DNA of 64,000 nt from Chaetoderma sp. LZ-2023a (lineage: Eukaryota; Mollusca; Caudofoveata; Chaetodermatida; Chaetodermatidae). The notes under the pieces were generated by a model. The model saw nothing but the letters and a program-made list of their open reading frames with translations, did no database searches and had not been told where the DNA came from. Positions 13,317 to 26,699 of this stretch are shown piece by piece. Within the stretch, counting starts at the first letter, position 1, and each line of letters begins with the position of its first letter. The stretch lies in NCBI GenBank assembly GCA_034401795.1, contig CM067365.1, forward strand, positions 12,599,656 through 12,663,655, read 5' to 3'. The position numbers and the translations under genes were made by a program.

Positions 13317-13844
13317 ATGATTATTATATAATTCAGAATGTAATGCATTGGCATTTACGTGACATCACGCACTAGCGCTTGAGGAGTGAAAATATTGACG
13401 ACCATTGGTCAACATTAATACAATACTCCAAAGCAGACATGTTGCGATACAGATATGGAAATATGACAGAATATGAATGATATGGACTCTATAAACCAAA
13501 CACTAGTGATGCAAAACAACATTTAGTATGAGAATCACGTTAAGGAATCACCATCCCTGATGAATGCGTGTTACCGGCCCATTACTGGATCAATGCCATA
13601 CTGCATTGTGTGGGAATTCGTCCAGTACCCGTTCAATACCTGCATAATCATGACACAGTAACCTGCCCTACCAGGCACACGTGGCCCACATGTGGCCCAC
13701 AAGATGGTATCAGATATGGATGTGTTTAAAGAATTAACTCACCTTATGTCTGAGTAAGCTAGTCTGAGTACTGAATAGATACTGGCTGGGAAGATAGGAG
13801 AAACTGAAACATAATTGAAGCACAGTGCCATAAATCATGAATCC

Positions 13845-14190
13845 AATTCCTCACTCAATCATATGACGTCATAATCAACTACGCGACGCATATGCTGACG
13901 TCATAATTATGACGGCATGCATGATTCGACTAAGGCCGTCTTTAACACTTAATTGTCCGACACGTTGTACAAGTTGTATGTTTTGCTATTTAAGAAACAT
14001 ACTGTTGAATATTTTTGAAACTAATTTTACTCGGTGCTGTTGCTACCATAGGCAGCAAGAGCACCCAGTCAAATTAGTTTCAAGATATTCAGCAGCATAG
14101 CTGTATATTTTTCTGGAAATTGATCGTCAGGGAGATTGATCGAGCGAGCTAGAGATGGGCCGGGCATAGCTAAAACTGGAAAGGTCCATT
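13845..14190 (+). mobile_element. MITE-like element
   Basis: Contains the CATATGACGTCATAATC box, TTGTACAAGTTGTATG, a complete foldback core (14002-14095) with a CCATAGGCAG loop, and the 3' end CTGGAAAGGTCCATT. Confidence 0.7.
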
Positions 14191-14199
14191 CAAATAACT

Positions 14200-15370
14200 G
14201 TTTATACATGCTTAGCAAACATAAGCTGACACCTCACTAAGACATATATCTAGGAGCAAATATTCCTTTGTGGTAAAGAAAAGCGACTCAGGTATGCTTG
14301 AAACAAGCCCACATCTATTAAACTATATCCAAGTCACATTGGTTCTGATCATTAAATGGAAGTAGCTAAATCGACTGCTCTAGATACACGGGTGTGCGAA
14401 GAACACCATTTATGAGTGAAAGCATATGCCAAATTAAATATTAAATATAGTGTGTTTTAAAGTTACACCATTTAGCTGTTTGAGAAAGTACACGATGCAA
14501 TATTTGTAACACGAAATTAATAAGACCAAACAACGGGATATTTATTAATAATTATTGACTTATTAATGCATATGCCAGGTCTTATGAGTACGACGGTATG
14601 CCAAATATATGGCAGACATTAGTGATAGTATGGACATAAATGAGTGTGGAATTGTATTTAACACCAGTACACCTCAGACCAGAAAATCCTTATGAGGTAG
14701 AAGTAGTATGGCGAATGTTTTTTTAGACAAAGCTGACGGGAATAAGGTTCTGTATTAGTCAGTAATGTCTTCCAATCAACTTAAAGTTTGCATACGCAGC
14801 CAAGACCACCTGATTAGACTAAAAACATATCCGAGTTCAGGTGCAAGCGACTGCTACTCTGAAATCGTTAGCGAGGTGTGATGACAAAATCCACCTTTTA
14901 TACCGGACTATGCAGGGTCTAATCAAGGTGGGTTCATCAAGTCGATAGTTTGCCAGGTACACTGAGAATCAAACTTTCTAGTATAATGTGCTGTATATGT
15001 ATCTGCTTACATTAATCTAGGGGTATATAACAGACAGCTTGATTATGCACAGTACAATCTGCTGACTACTGTGATAATAGAAACATATAGGACGTTGTTA
15101 TCATATCACAGAGTTACTTACCCCATCCAATGATATAGAGAATTGTAAGTTTATTCGGTTGTTTGAAGCCTTTGTTGACAAGCCGATGTAGATAGTAGCC
15201 TTCACAAAGCAGCCACATGTAGTTGGTACCTTTCAGATAGATTTTTATAAATGTGAGCAATTTGCACCAGGCCTGAATTGTGAAAAAGATAAAACAATGT
15301 GTGAGATATCACGGTTCAAACTTCGACACATATATAGCAGATTACATAATGCTATCAAAATGACATAAGC
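14200..15370. other. Intergenic, no recognised gene
   Basis: No coding, RNA or mobile signal recognised. Confidence 0.45.
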
Positions 15371-15435
15371 AATGCTGTCTTTTCATGTTCCCCTCCTCCT
15401 CTACCAATTTCAATCACCTTAAAGTGTATGTCTCG

Positions 15436-15737
15436 TTCTCCCCCCCCCCCCCTCTCTCCCTTCAACCCTTCTTCCATCCCTCTCTACCTCCCTCCCTCCC
15501 CCCTCTCTCTATCTCACTACCTATCTTGCTCTCTCACTCTCTCACTCTCTATATATATCTTTCCAACTCCCTCCCCTCTCACTCCCTCCATCTCTCTATC
15601 TCACTCGCTATATTGCTCTCTTACTCTCTATATCTCTCTCCACCACCACCACCCACCCCAACCCCGACCTCCGTCCCTCCCTCTCTCTCGCTCTCTCGCT
15701 CTCTCGCTCTCTCACTTTCTCTCTATTTCTCTCTCTC

Positions 15738-15795
<58 letters not shown>

Positions 15796-15924
15796 GCTCT
15801 CCCTTTCTCTCACTTTCTCTCTATTTCTCTCACGCTCTCTCTCTCGCTCGCTCTCTCTCTCTCCCTCTCCCTCTCTCTCCATCTCTCCCTCTCCCCTTCC
15901 CTCCCTCCCCCTCTCGCTCGCTCG

Positions 15925-15970
<46 letters not shown>

Positions 15971-16032
15971 CGCTCGCCCTCTCTCTCTCTCTCTCTCCCT
16001 CCCTCCCTCCCTCCCTCCCTCCCTCCCTCCTT

Positions 16033-16091
<59 letters not shown>

Positions 16092-16109
16092 CGCTCGCTC
16101 GCTCGCTCT
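15436..16109 (+). repeat. Long polypyrimidine (CT)n/(CCCT)n tract
   Basis: Roughly 670 bp that is almost purely C and T on the plus strand (CT, CTCC, CTCG and TATCTCTC units). Ser/Leu/Pro open frames of over 200 codons are artefacts. Mirror-symmetric purine/pyrimidine tracts of this length can adopt triplex (H-DNA). Confidence 0.95.
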
Positions 16110-16302
16110 CTTTGATTAAAGTATACTATTATAATGGGCTCACGTGATTTTGCACCATGACCGCCATACTGTGAACTGGATTGGTTAGTTTATCGTACGC
16201 AATCATGACATCCCATAAAGCATGCACGACGGCGTACGCCACGAAAGACAAGAGGAAGTTTATATGAACATGGATTCGCTGTTGTATTCGTAATTCTCTG
16301 GT

Positions 16303-16303
16303 G

Positions 16304-16372
<69 letters not shown>

Positions 16373-16465
16373 CAACACAAACGACGACGACGGCGGCGGC
16401 GACGTTGGCGACGACGACGGCGACGACTTCGACGACGGCGACGACGACGACGACGATACCAACAT
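16303..16465 (+). repeat. (ATA)n followed by (GAC)n microsatellites
   Basis: ATA units at about 16303-16369, then ACG/GAC units at about 16381-16460. Poly-Tyr, poly-Ile and poly-Val minus-strand frames are artefacts. Confidence 0.92.
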
Positions 16466-16499
16466 CAATAGCGACAACCACAACAACACAAACAACAAC

Positions 16500-17400
16500 A
16501 AACAAACAGCGACAACAACAGTAATTCCATACATTTCCAATGTGCAGGCAACTTGGGCATGGAAAAACACATTTCAGGAAAACCATTTGATGGATCCAAT
16601 TTAAAAGTGATACTATTTCTAGTCCACATAGACCATCAAAACTAGCCAAGATTTAAGTCAATCTGGCAAATTTGTCAACCACAAATACAGCAACCGGAGT
16701 TCACCCTTGGCAAAAAAGAAAGCTTGTAATTTCATCACAATGGTGTCGCTGGTTACCGATACGTCTTTCAGTGTATCGTGTAATATACCAATTGGATTGT
16801 GTCATTAAGTGGAGCGATTAGCCAAAGGCAACCCCTATCAACTGTGATGCTATAGGGGTTGGTACACATTGGACTTCTTTGACTAAGAGGAGTTAATTTC
16901 TGCCAAAAACTAAAACAGCATAACCACTAAGATGTTACCTAAAAATTTGACCAACATGAAATGAAAACCTTCTCGAAAAGCGTAGTAGAGATTCGAGAAA
17001 AACTCTAGGCGTGTTCGCGATTCAAATATTCTTAATGCAAGTCACCATAGGTGTAATATCGGCACCTATTTGAAAACCGACACAAAGGGATTTCGAAGAT
17101 ATGGCCAACCCAATTTATGTTGAATGGCAACATGTCTCGGTTGATACTAGAAGGTGACCGACGTTCTGAAGCAAATTATATGAAGAGATGCGATGGCAAA
17201 ATAATTGGTAACGGTAATAAGAAAAGAGAAAGAAGAGCGGAGGAAGAGAATACTCTTGTAAGAACATAATAATCTGCGTTTGCGTGTCGATTAAATAATA
17301 CTCACTGGGAGTAAAGAGTATGGCTTCCTGTTCGGAGGAACTGTGGTGCTCTCGGGAAAGCCCAACCGAAAGTCATTCTTTGACGTATGGTGATCTGTCT
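16500..17400. other. Intergenic, no recognised gene
   Basis: No recognisable gene or repeat. Confidence 0.4.
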
Positions 17401-17539
17401 TAATGAGGCCACACGCACCACAGACTGCACATGCCGCCACCCCGCCTTTGCCGCAGACAGCCACCGCCACACACCCCATGCCACCCCGCGCCACCCCAAC
17501 CACGCCCATCAGTCACACTGACTCCCACCTCAGACACAC

Positions 17540-17568
17540 AAACTCTCTCTCTCTCTCTCTCCCTCCCT

Positions 17569-17626
<58 letters not shown>

Positions 17627-17794
17627 GCGCGCGCGCGCTCACTCACTCATATAAGCACATTCTCGCACACACGCACGTATGCAACCAGGAACGCAGGCAC
17701 GCACGCATGCACGCACGGGCATATGAGGCACGCACGCATGCAGGCACGCACACGTGCACTCACGCGGACGCGCACACACGCACGCACTCACTCA

Positions 17795-17866
<72 letters not shown>

Positions 17867-17868
17867 CA
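17540..17868 (+). repeat. (CT)n then (GCAC)n microsatellites
   Basis: CT units at 17540-17621, a short CGCGCG junction, then CACG/GCAC units peaking at 17786-17868. His/Thr/Ala-rich frames are artefacts. Confidence 0.93.
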
Positions 17869-18394
17869 TGACTTGATAGCTAGTAAATGACCACATTAAA
17901 AACTGATCGCATTCCCTAGTGCCCTCCGTGATCGTCTTGGGACATCTTCCAATGTAAATTATGTATTGCCATTAAGCGACATGTTTCGTGTTAATTTAAT
18001 TTGGCTATTGGCAAAAGTACAATATGACTCCGGGGCATGCCTGGTCGAAAGTAGAACAGCCACTTCAGAGTTGTCTAATTAAGCTTAATGATACTTTGAA
18101 AAAGATTTTGGAAGCGAGGAATTCCAATCATTTTCTCGTGAGATCTAATTAACAATAGTTCCATTACCCGGATGTCGATTGATTTAATCCATGCCATGAT
18201 TTGGGTGGGTATCGCTCTCGGCCGTATTGCTTAAGAGAATGTATATGGATAACACACAGGGACAGGATTGCACGCAGTGACGTAACAGGACATAATATAA
18301 TAGAGGGATCCGAGCTATCACTTATGTGTATAACATCATAATCAATTGACCTTCCCTGTGTATCCATCCATCATATGATATCATAAGCGCTTAA

Positions 18395-18610
18395 CCGGTC
18401 CAGTGTATGCGTCCATCATATGACGTCATACTCAGCTACGTGGCGTGTAGGATGGCGTCATAATCGACCACAGCTTGCGCGAATGAGTTTGATTTAGTCC
18501 GTCGTAATAGTCCGCCGACACGTTGTACGAAGTTAGTGTCTTTACTATTTAATAAACATGCTGTTGACTATTTCGAAACTAATTTGACTGAGAGCTGTTG
18601 CTGCCATATA
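18395..18610 (+). mobile_element. MITE-like fragment, 5' half
   Basis: ATCATATGACGTCATACTCA box, TTGTACGAAG, TTTAATAAACATG and a single palindrome arm ending at GCTGTTGCTGCC. The 3' half is missing. Confidence 0.6.
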
Positions 18611-19126
18611 AAGGTGCATTATATTATATATAATCTGAAGTAGTAATCTCAGTTATGTATTATTATTAAATGTATCTCCGGCAGCTGCATGGTATGTATG
18701 TCTTCATGTTCCATCGCACATTTTGAAAGTAAGTTGACTGGAAGCTGTTGCTGCCTTAACGCAATTCTAAACGGAGCAAGAATTCCGTGTTAAAATAATA
18801 GAGTGTGACCTATGTAAGCAAGAGGTGCAATTTTCATATCAATACATAGTAATCAAAGAAAGATATTTGATGTTTGATTGTGAAATTTCAATGTATTCCC
18901 CGAGTTTACCGAAGCCGCCATTGCATGTCATTTCACCCAATATCCAAGACGTCATTCTGGCTCAGGTGTAAAAGCAGGCTAGTAAATTATATTCTAGTCG
19001 TGGCGATAAAGCCATCTATAGGCAAATATGCTTTACGGCCGTAATATGATTGCAAGTTAATTTCACTTATGCCCTACGTTGAAATTCCAATAAACTCAGA
19101 CCGTGAAAATCCTATATGAGCCCGTT

Positions 19127-19225
19127 GGAAAATTGTTGGATATTTTGAGACTACGCTTGATGAAGTGTTGCTGTCCTTAGCTGCAACAACGTTTCGCAAA
19201 TTTAATTTTAAAATATTTAACAGAT
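19127..19225. repeat. Diverged foldback core
   Basis: TTGTTGGATATTTTGAGAC arm and a complementary AATTTTAAAATATTTAAC arm around CTTAGCTGCAACAAC. Confidence 0.45.
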
Positions 19226-20127
19226 TAATGGTTATATCGCAACGATTATGGGTTAAGTATTGGCTATGCACTCTAGTCAAAGCGGTGTATAACTGACGGC
19301 CTGTGCGCAATTCACAGTTGTCACCAAAGAGCGCAGTCGCCACACAATTCAGCTCATTTGAGCGTGGATGACGTCAGACACCACTGAGCAAAGAGACACG
19401 ATGGACGAGCTCTCGATGACAAAATAATGCTATGGCCAAAGGGTAAACGAAGGGTTGTTAATAAACGAATGATCATGTCACACTCTAGTATATTCAATAC
19501 GAAGATATGACTTCATTTAGAATCGCTTTAAGAAGCAACATACCCCAGTCAAATTACCTTCAACATGTTCAATAGTTGTCCGGTGTAGTTACCATGAAAT
19601 TGCGATACTGCTAATGCAGGTTTCAAAGTATATTAATTGATTTTACCCCAGGTACGAAGTGGGTGGGGATTAGTTGGAAAGGCAGGTGCATTGCTCTGTT
19701 AATTGGAAGATTGCTCGCCATGGACAGAAATTGTTAGTGAGAAGATTCTTCGCCATGGACAGAAATTGCTAGTGAGAGACATATTGTAAAACACACGTTG
19801 ATTTCTTAAAATACGAACATTAATGTTGGATCAACTGTGACTTTCGAGGGGGTGGGGGTGGGGGGGGGGGGGTGTACAGCGGTTGAGGGTAATAATGATG
19901 TAATTCGGAAAATTGTCCATGTTCTGGAAAGTTACCCAGAAATTTTTTCCGTAAAATTTTCCAGTTTTTATTTAAAGCTCCATTTCCCATCTCATTGCGT
20001 AAATTGTATTATTTATTCTTAGAATTGTTTTTAACGTAACACTAATTAATAGAAAAAGTGCACCAGTTCAATGAATTCAATGAGTCCAATACTTGTTGGG
20101 GATTACATGAGTTGATCACAGTGAATT

Positions 20128-20376
20128 CACCTTTCCAGAGACCCCACCCATCATATGACGTAATAATGAACTGTGTGATGTGTACAATGACATCATACTA
20201 AATGACGCCATAGGCAGTCAAATTAGTTACAAAATATTCAACAGCTTCCCTGTATAGTTTTCAGGAACTTGATAGCTAGGGCATTTGGGGATCGATCAAT
20301 CCCAACACGGCGATGTGTGGGTGGAGCTTAGCTAGTGATGGGCGGTGCATTGCTAAAAATGGAAAGAACCATTGTA
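20128..20376 (+). mobile_element. MITE-like element, core deleted
   Basis: Starts at ATTCACCTTTCCAGAG and carries CATATGACG and one palindrome arm only (20217-20246). It ends GATGGGCGGTGCATTGC and ATGGAAAGAACC. Confidence 0.6.
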
Positions 20377-20456
20377 GAACCAGGTGTGACCTACTTTTGT
20401 TACATTAAACATGATTAAACCTAACAATGCATGTATACACCAAGGTTGATAAATTA

Positions 20457-20547
20457 ATATTCTGTTGAATATTTTGAAACTAATTTGACTGGGAGCTGTT
20501 GCTGCAGCAACAGCTTTCTGACAAATTAGTTTGAAAAATAGTCAACA
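20457..20547. repeat. Foldback core
   Basis: AAACTAATTTGACTGGGAG arm and a complementary TTTCTGACAAATTAGTTTG arm around GCTGTTGCTGCAGCAACAGC. Confidence 0.75.
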
Positions 20548-20639
20548 GATTGCCTGTATCATTGTCTTGAAATTCAGTGTTCTGGGAATGTAGCATTAAA
20601 AGGGTTAATAATGCTTATAGGGCCTACAGCAACAACCTT

Positions 20640-20757
20640 CAGCAGCATTGTTTCCAAAATGCGCACCAGCCTTTCTTCTACCAGTTCTTTAAAACTCAGT
20701 TTTCAAGAACTGGTAGAAGAGAGACTGGTGCGCACTTTGGAAACAATGTTGCTGATA
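20640..20757. repeat. Unrelated ~50 bp-arm foldback at contig end
   Basis: AGCAGCATTGTTTCC at 20640-20654 pairs with GGAAACAATGTTGCT at 20742-20756. The arms stay complementary through GCGCACCAG and CTTCTACCAGTTCTT to a tiny centre near 20697. It lies within 40 bases of the second gap. Confidence 0.85.
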
Positions 20758-20792
20758 AGAGCTACAGGAATGAAACCTGGTGGTCAGAAATC

Positions 20793-21292
20793 NNNNNNNN
20801 NNNNNNNNNNNNNNNNNNNNNNNNNNNNNNNNNNNNNNNNNNNNNNNNNNNNNNNNNNNNNNNNNNNNNNNNNNNNNNNNNNNNNNNNNNNNNNNNNNNN
20901 NNNNNNNNNNNNNNNNNNNNNNNNNNNNNNNNNNNNNNNNNNNNNNNNNNNNNNNNNNNNNNNNNNNNNNNNNNNNNNNNNNNNNNNNNNNNNNNNNNNN
21001 NNNNNNNNNNNNNNNNNNNNNNNNNNNNNNNNNNNNNNNNNNNNNNNNNNNNNNNNNNNNNNNNNNNNNNNNNNNNNNNNNNNNNNNNNNNNNNNNNNNN
21101 NNNNNNNNNNNNNNNNNNNNNNNNNNNNNNNNNNNNNNNNNNNNNNNNNNNNNNNNNNNNNNNNNNNNNNNNNNNNNNNNNNNNNNNNNNNNNNNNNNNN
21201 NNNNNNNNNNNNNNNNNNNNNNNNNNNNNNNNNNNNNNNNNNNNNNNNNNNNNNNNNNNNNNNNNNNNNNNNNNNNNNNNNNNNNNNNNNNN
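20793..21292. other. Assembly gap (500 N)
   Basis: Exactly 500 N. Its right edge is CACGACACGACGATGTT, the inverse of the last 16 bases before the first gap. Confidence 0.99.
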
Positions 21293-21309
21293 CACGACAC
21301 GACGATGTT

Positions 21310-24300
21310 ATCTACTTGAACTTGCATCCACTGTTATATCACCAATCTACCTCTAAATCGCAAGGTAAGAGAAACAGGTAAGTTGTTGAATATGTTGAAA
21401 CTAATTGTACCCGGTGGTCATTCTGCCTATGCCAGCAAAAGCGCAGGCCAAATTAATTTCAGAATATTCAACAGAATCTGTTTTAAAATGTAAATTAACC
21501 AGGGGCATACAATTCCGAGACTTTCCTGACGGATGATTGGCGGTCTCGTGTCGGCCCTGCGTCACTTTGAGGTCAACTAACAAGTGCCGTATTTGATTAT
21601 GGCATGACCGAGTGCATCACGCCCGTATTAATCAATGCAACGTCTGGTAAGCAGGGCCCTACTATAATATAGCTAGATTTATATTTGTAACGCATTGCTG
21701 AAACGCGCTATTAAGATAGGACAGCACCATCCCTCAGTATCACCATTCGTAAAACACCAATCTTCCGTCAATTATGTTAAAGATCATCACTAATGTACCG
21801 TTCCAGAGTAGCTATCTATCATCTGGCTTCAAATGCCGTCATAATCGGGTAAGAGGCGTATGTGCTGACGTCATAATCATTACGTCATAAATGATTATAT
21901 TTGACCCGTCTTTAATTCTTAATAGTCCGACACGTTGTACGAATTGTATGTCCTATTTAATAAACACGCTGCTGAATATTGTGAAACTAATTTGACTGGG
22001 CAACAGCGTCTAGTCAAATTAGTTCCAAAATATTCAACAACGTACCTGTATAGTTTTCTGGAAATTGATAGTCAAGAAAATCACTGATCGATCGATCCCA
22101 ACACGATCGAGAAGTGGGTGGAGTTTATATTGAGATGGGCGGGGCATAGCTAAACTGGAAAGGTCCATTCTGGCTTGCAAGAATATATGAAATAACAATA
22201 GAAAGCGCTCTTTATCACCAGGTTGTGAGTTTAATGAAACAAAGATCTGCGTGTTGTCGAAGGATATGCTCAGCAGGAGCGTCATCAAAACGCCAGAATA
22301 ATCTCGCTGTTCATGTCACGTTTGACATGTCAGAAAACAATGGCCGCGCTGATGATAAGAACAATACGCATGCCCAAATGGAAAGCTTTCTCCCGAAAGA
22401 GGATTATCAAAATAACATTGAGAAGGCGAACATATAATACATATCTTGAACTATTTGACATACATTTATAAAGGCCGATTCGTTTGGATTTGCTGGACTA
22501 TGTGATAGTATCGGTGATTCATATCATAGCCGCATTCGCTGTTTTAAAGTTGCTGCGCTAAATACAGCCGATGCGCAGACACAATACGAATGACTACCTT
22601 CTTTGGGGAACATATTGAAGCCGAATTTTGGCATGTTAGTGTAAATCGCATCATACAACCACTGATTGCTGCACCCCAAGTGGCACACATCACGGAGACA
22701 CTGCTACATCGTTCGAAATGGCATTAATATGCATCCTTCTACCCGTCATTGACTTGGACTACTAGGTTCTGTCCGTTTATCATTGTATACCAGCAATCAT
22801 CTGACATCAGTTGCTTGAAATCTATCGTGTAATGGCACATACATAACACGATGCGTATCCCGCGTGTACATCAGTGTTCTGATAACGTAGAACTATGTTA
22901 CTGGATTAGTCTTCATGATAGGAATTCCACATCATGTGCTCTAGTCCTCATTAATCAATTTTACATTCGACTTCACAGTATTCCGGAAGAAGTGGATGCC
23001 ACTTCACAGTCAGAAGATTTTCTTTGTGAAAATTACCAAACAGCGTGTTAGCCATATTTGACAAAGTGGTACTAAGTACTCATTTTGAGTTGATAACGTT
23101 TAAAACTATTTTGCAAGATCTATTTTTGTAATAATGGCGTCTCTTATATGTGACATCGGCTGTATTGCTATGGTACTCTTCTGAAGGAGGATATTACAAC
23201 GTAGGCATAGCTACCGTGGGTTGTTTATATCATGGACTCAGAATTAGACCGATAAATTGGTTTACATGTGTGTAATCCAAAGCCATCGATAATGCTGCGA
23301 TATAATGTTGATTAGTATACATTCACACACGTGTCTGTTCATTTTGGAGTGGCATGTGAAGTAGTATGGATGTCACTTATATGTACATTTTGATAAGGAA
23401 CTAGGTATTGATCTTGAAAACAATTGTATTTTAAACAGCGTGGTCGTAATCTTAAAACACAATCTTATATCTGAAAGGATTTTCAAGAAGAACGCAAGTC
23501 ATCAGTCAATAATAATGTAATTTAAGCGATGACAGCATCCAGCAATATCATATGTATCCGAGGTAAACCAAACATAATCCATCCATGGTGTTACTCTGTG
23601 ATGTCGACGGTAGTAAATATTCAAAAATTTTACTTGCAGTCAAATTATTTACGGAAAAGTCAACACTGTGCGTGTTATTTGCAGCGATATGTAAGGAGGT
23701 GCTTTGTAATTTGACTATCGGTTATTCGTCTAAATGGTGAATTCTACGGGATTTCGATACTTTCCCAGGGCACATGACAGCCAATACTAACACAGTGATG
23801 CGTTATTATTATAGATATCTGAACCGAATTATAATTGAAGATTTACAATGGGTAACAACAACGTTTAACTTTACGTGGATAGTTTCCTATTATATAAAGC
23901 CATCCATGTTACTAATATGACACCATAATATGAGCTCGGCATGGTGAAGTTTAATTTTATTTTCATGGTTGTCTTTTCTTTTGTTATTTAATCACACCGT
24001 TGATTAAAATGAAAATGCATAACATTAGGAGCCTAACACATATGTTCTTTCCCTTATACTATTCACACAAATTATAATTACTACCACTGCAAAAGGAACC
24101 AGCACAGATATGCTACCAAGTATTTAATTTTATTTGAATTTTTAGTTATATACTCATCGGTACGCACACTCGTACATCATGGATGCAATGCACAGCCATT
24201 GCTACTTTCTTAGCAAATACCAGGCCATTGCCTCATCATTGTGCTAGAACTGAATATTACGTGAGAATAGAGGCACCCACTCTGTCAGTCTCGATTATCA

Positions 24301-24495
24301 CATCATAATCAATTACGTCATGGGTTGGCTGACGCCACAATCAAATGTGTCATGAATGGCGTATCTAAGTATGTCAAGTGTCTGTCTTTCCTTTTTAATG
24401 CGCATTACGTTGAATAGTTTGAAACTAATTTGACTGGGCGGTGCTGGTGATTATTGAAGCAACAGCACCCAGTCAAATTAGTTTCAAAATATTCA
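21310..24495 (-). repeat. Inverted copy of 4339-7524 (arm 2)
   Basis: Reverse complement of arm 1 at constant offset with no indels seen. Homology stops 17 bases after the second gap. It carries the mirrored foldback cores at 21388-21474 and 21968-22043 and the MITE-like copy at 21801-22167. No recognisable gene. Confidence 0.9.
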
Positions 24496-24600
24496 GTAGC
24501 TTACCTGCATAGATGTCTGGAAATTGAGATGCAGGGATTGCAGAGTCCGATCGATTCCAACACAGACAAAGCGTTGGCGGAGTTTAGCTAGAGATGCCTT
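24410..24600 (+). mobile_element. MITE-like element, 3' half
   Basis: Foldback core 24410-24496, then CTTACCTGCATAGATGTCTG, a GATCGATTCCAACAC box and GCGGAGTTTAGCTAGAGATG. It breaks off just before the (GT)n tract. Confidence 0.6.
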
Positions 24601-24624
24601 TTCTGAAGATCATCCTGTATTCAT

Positions 24625-24650
24625 TGTGTGTGCGTGTGTGTGTGTGTGTA

Positions 24651-24720
<70 letters not shown>

Positions 24721-24826
24721 TGGGTGTGTGTGTGTGTGTGGGTGTGGGTGTGTGTGAGCGCGGATGCGTGTGCGTGTGCATGCGCGTGTCCGTGCGCATA
24801 CGCGTGCGCGTGCGTGTGTGTGTGCC
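24625..24826 (+). repeat. (GT)n microsatellite with GC-containing tail
   Basis: Perfect GT units at about 24654-24715, then GGGTGTGG and GCGTGTGC variants. Confidence 0.95.
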
Positions 24827-25009
24827 CATGTGTCAGCCGAGGATTGCCATCCCAAGACATCATGCTATCTGGTAATAGATGAATCCAGTTATAGCTATGC
24901 AAGGCCCGTTTCTTGCTTAGCTTCTCGCAGTCTCTAGTTATATTGGAATCGATTTGAAACTTTGAAACCTGACTTCCAAGAATATAAGTTCACTGTAACT
25001 ATACAGGTA

Positions 25010-25100
25010 AGCTGTTGAATATTTTAAGGTAATTCGATCAACTACTGCTTCTGGCAACAACAGCTCTCAGTCCAACTAGTTTCAAAATATCCAACTGTAT
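25010..25100. repeat. Diverged foldback core
   Basis: TTGAATATTTTAAGGTAATT arm and ACTAGTTTCAAAATATCC arm around GGCAACAACAG. Confidence 0.5.
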
Positions 25101-25109
25101 GTTTATTAA

Positions 25110-26390
25110 ATCGTAAATGTATATGCAGTTTGCTGAATTATGTGACACACTTTTCGAGTTGTTCATGGGAGCGCATGCTTATGACGTCATTATGACTTTG
25201 ACTTCAGGAAACATGTGAACTAGTTGATCATGACTTAAGAGACGTGTGTGATATAGGGAACCATCCTATTGCACATATCTTTCTTCACAAGTCTGTAGTA
25301 CAGATACGATATTTGTTTTCACTGTGCTGTTCCTGCAACGGTACAAGTGTTTGTTGATTTAATTACGCCTTTGATTTTAATGTAAATACGTAGATAACAC
25401 CGTTGTCCTGTACAAATTATATGTCTTATTTAATTCTAGTGTATTATGTAATTACACCCAATTTAAATATGGCCACTAATTTCAGCTTCCAGAGACGGCA
25501 TATTACTGGTGTACATTTATATGCGTTGTATTGAGCAGTTTGAAAAAGGAATCTCATGAAGGCACGAGCATTCAACAATAATGGTTTTCTGTATGCTCAG
25601 CAATTTCTTGTTTGCATGGCATATTAGATGTAATGTGATGGATTGGAATGATGAAGTTGCCGTCAAGAAGGGTATTCTTTTTTATTACTAGGTATTATTT
25701 TTAGTTAGTGCATTTGTTTGAATATATGGTGCTGTGTATCTTTCATTCCAATATACGCCTATCGTAATGAATGGGTTATATAGTTTCAGTATATGAAAAT
25801 GTACGACGTCTCCTGACACCAACTACAGAGAATGCCAACGTAACGATCACAATCTGATGTCATCCTTAATCATGTTGACTATCATCTAAGTATTGCTATT
25901 GTTATATATATGCCTCTTAGGTGCTATTAGATTTATTTGGGCAATTATCAAAATGTAGCTTCATGTATGCGGGTAAAGAGTAATCCTTGACGAAATTATG
26001 GTGTTGGGGAATATGTTATTAACAGTGTCATGCCACCTTCTAAAGCAAGCACACTCAGGGCGTGGGTGATTCTGAAACATGTAGCCAATACCGCTTTCTG
26101 TTCTGATATTATACCACTAGTTATTCCTACTATGAGCTATACTGTATATAGCTGGACTTACAAGTATCTCATCAGAAACGAGAAAACAAGTTCAAGGTCA
26201 TTTATTCTGATATGTTGTACATTTACAATTACACAACATTACTGGTGATCGACCAATATAGAACATAAACACTAATATTGATACAGCTATTACATAGCAT
26301 AGACTACACCTTTGTTTAGCATGCTGGTATAGTCCTATCTACATCTACATATAGACACAAGATTCCAAGCAATTAGCAACACATTTACAG
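25110..26390. other. Intergenic, no recognised gene
   Basis: AT-rich; no recognisable coding or RNA feature. Confidence 0.4.
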
Positions 26391-26541
26391 GGACAAGGGG
26401 TGGGGGGGGCTGATCTTGCTTACGGTGAAAGTCATATATTACATATTCTTATTGTCATTAACAATTTGTTAGCAGTGACGTGTGGCTATGAGAGATGTAG
26501 TGGCACCAGCGGTGATAGTACGATGATTACCATTATGGAAA

Positions 26542-26543
<2 letters not shown>

Positions 26544-26627
<84 letters not shown>

Positions 26628-26661
26628 ATAATAATAATAATTATTATTATTATTATTATTA
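26544..26661 (+). repeat. (ACT)n then (AAT/ATT)n microsatellite
   Basis: ACT units to about 26624, then AAT and ATT units to 26661. A poly-Leu/poly-Ile frame over it is an artefact. Confidence 0.95.
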
Positions 26662-26699
26662 TCTTTTTTCTTCTGTTGCTATATATTTTTATTTTGAGG

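Noticed and set aside
15385..16147. Two open frames of ~240 codons rich in Ser, Leu and Pro
   Set aside because: Direct translation of the (CT)n/(CCCT)n tract; not proteins.
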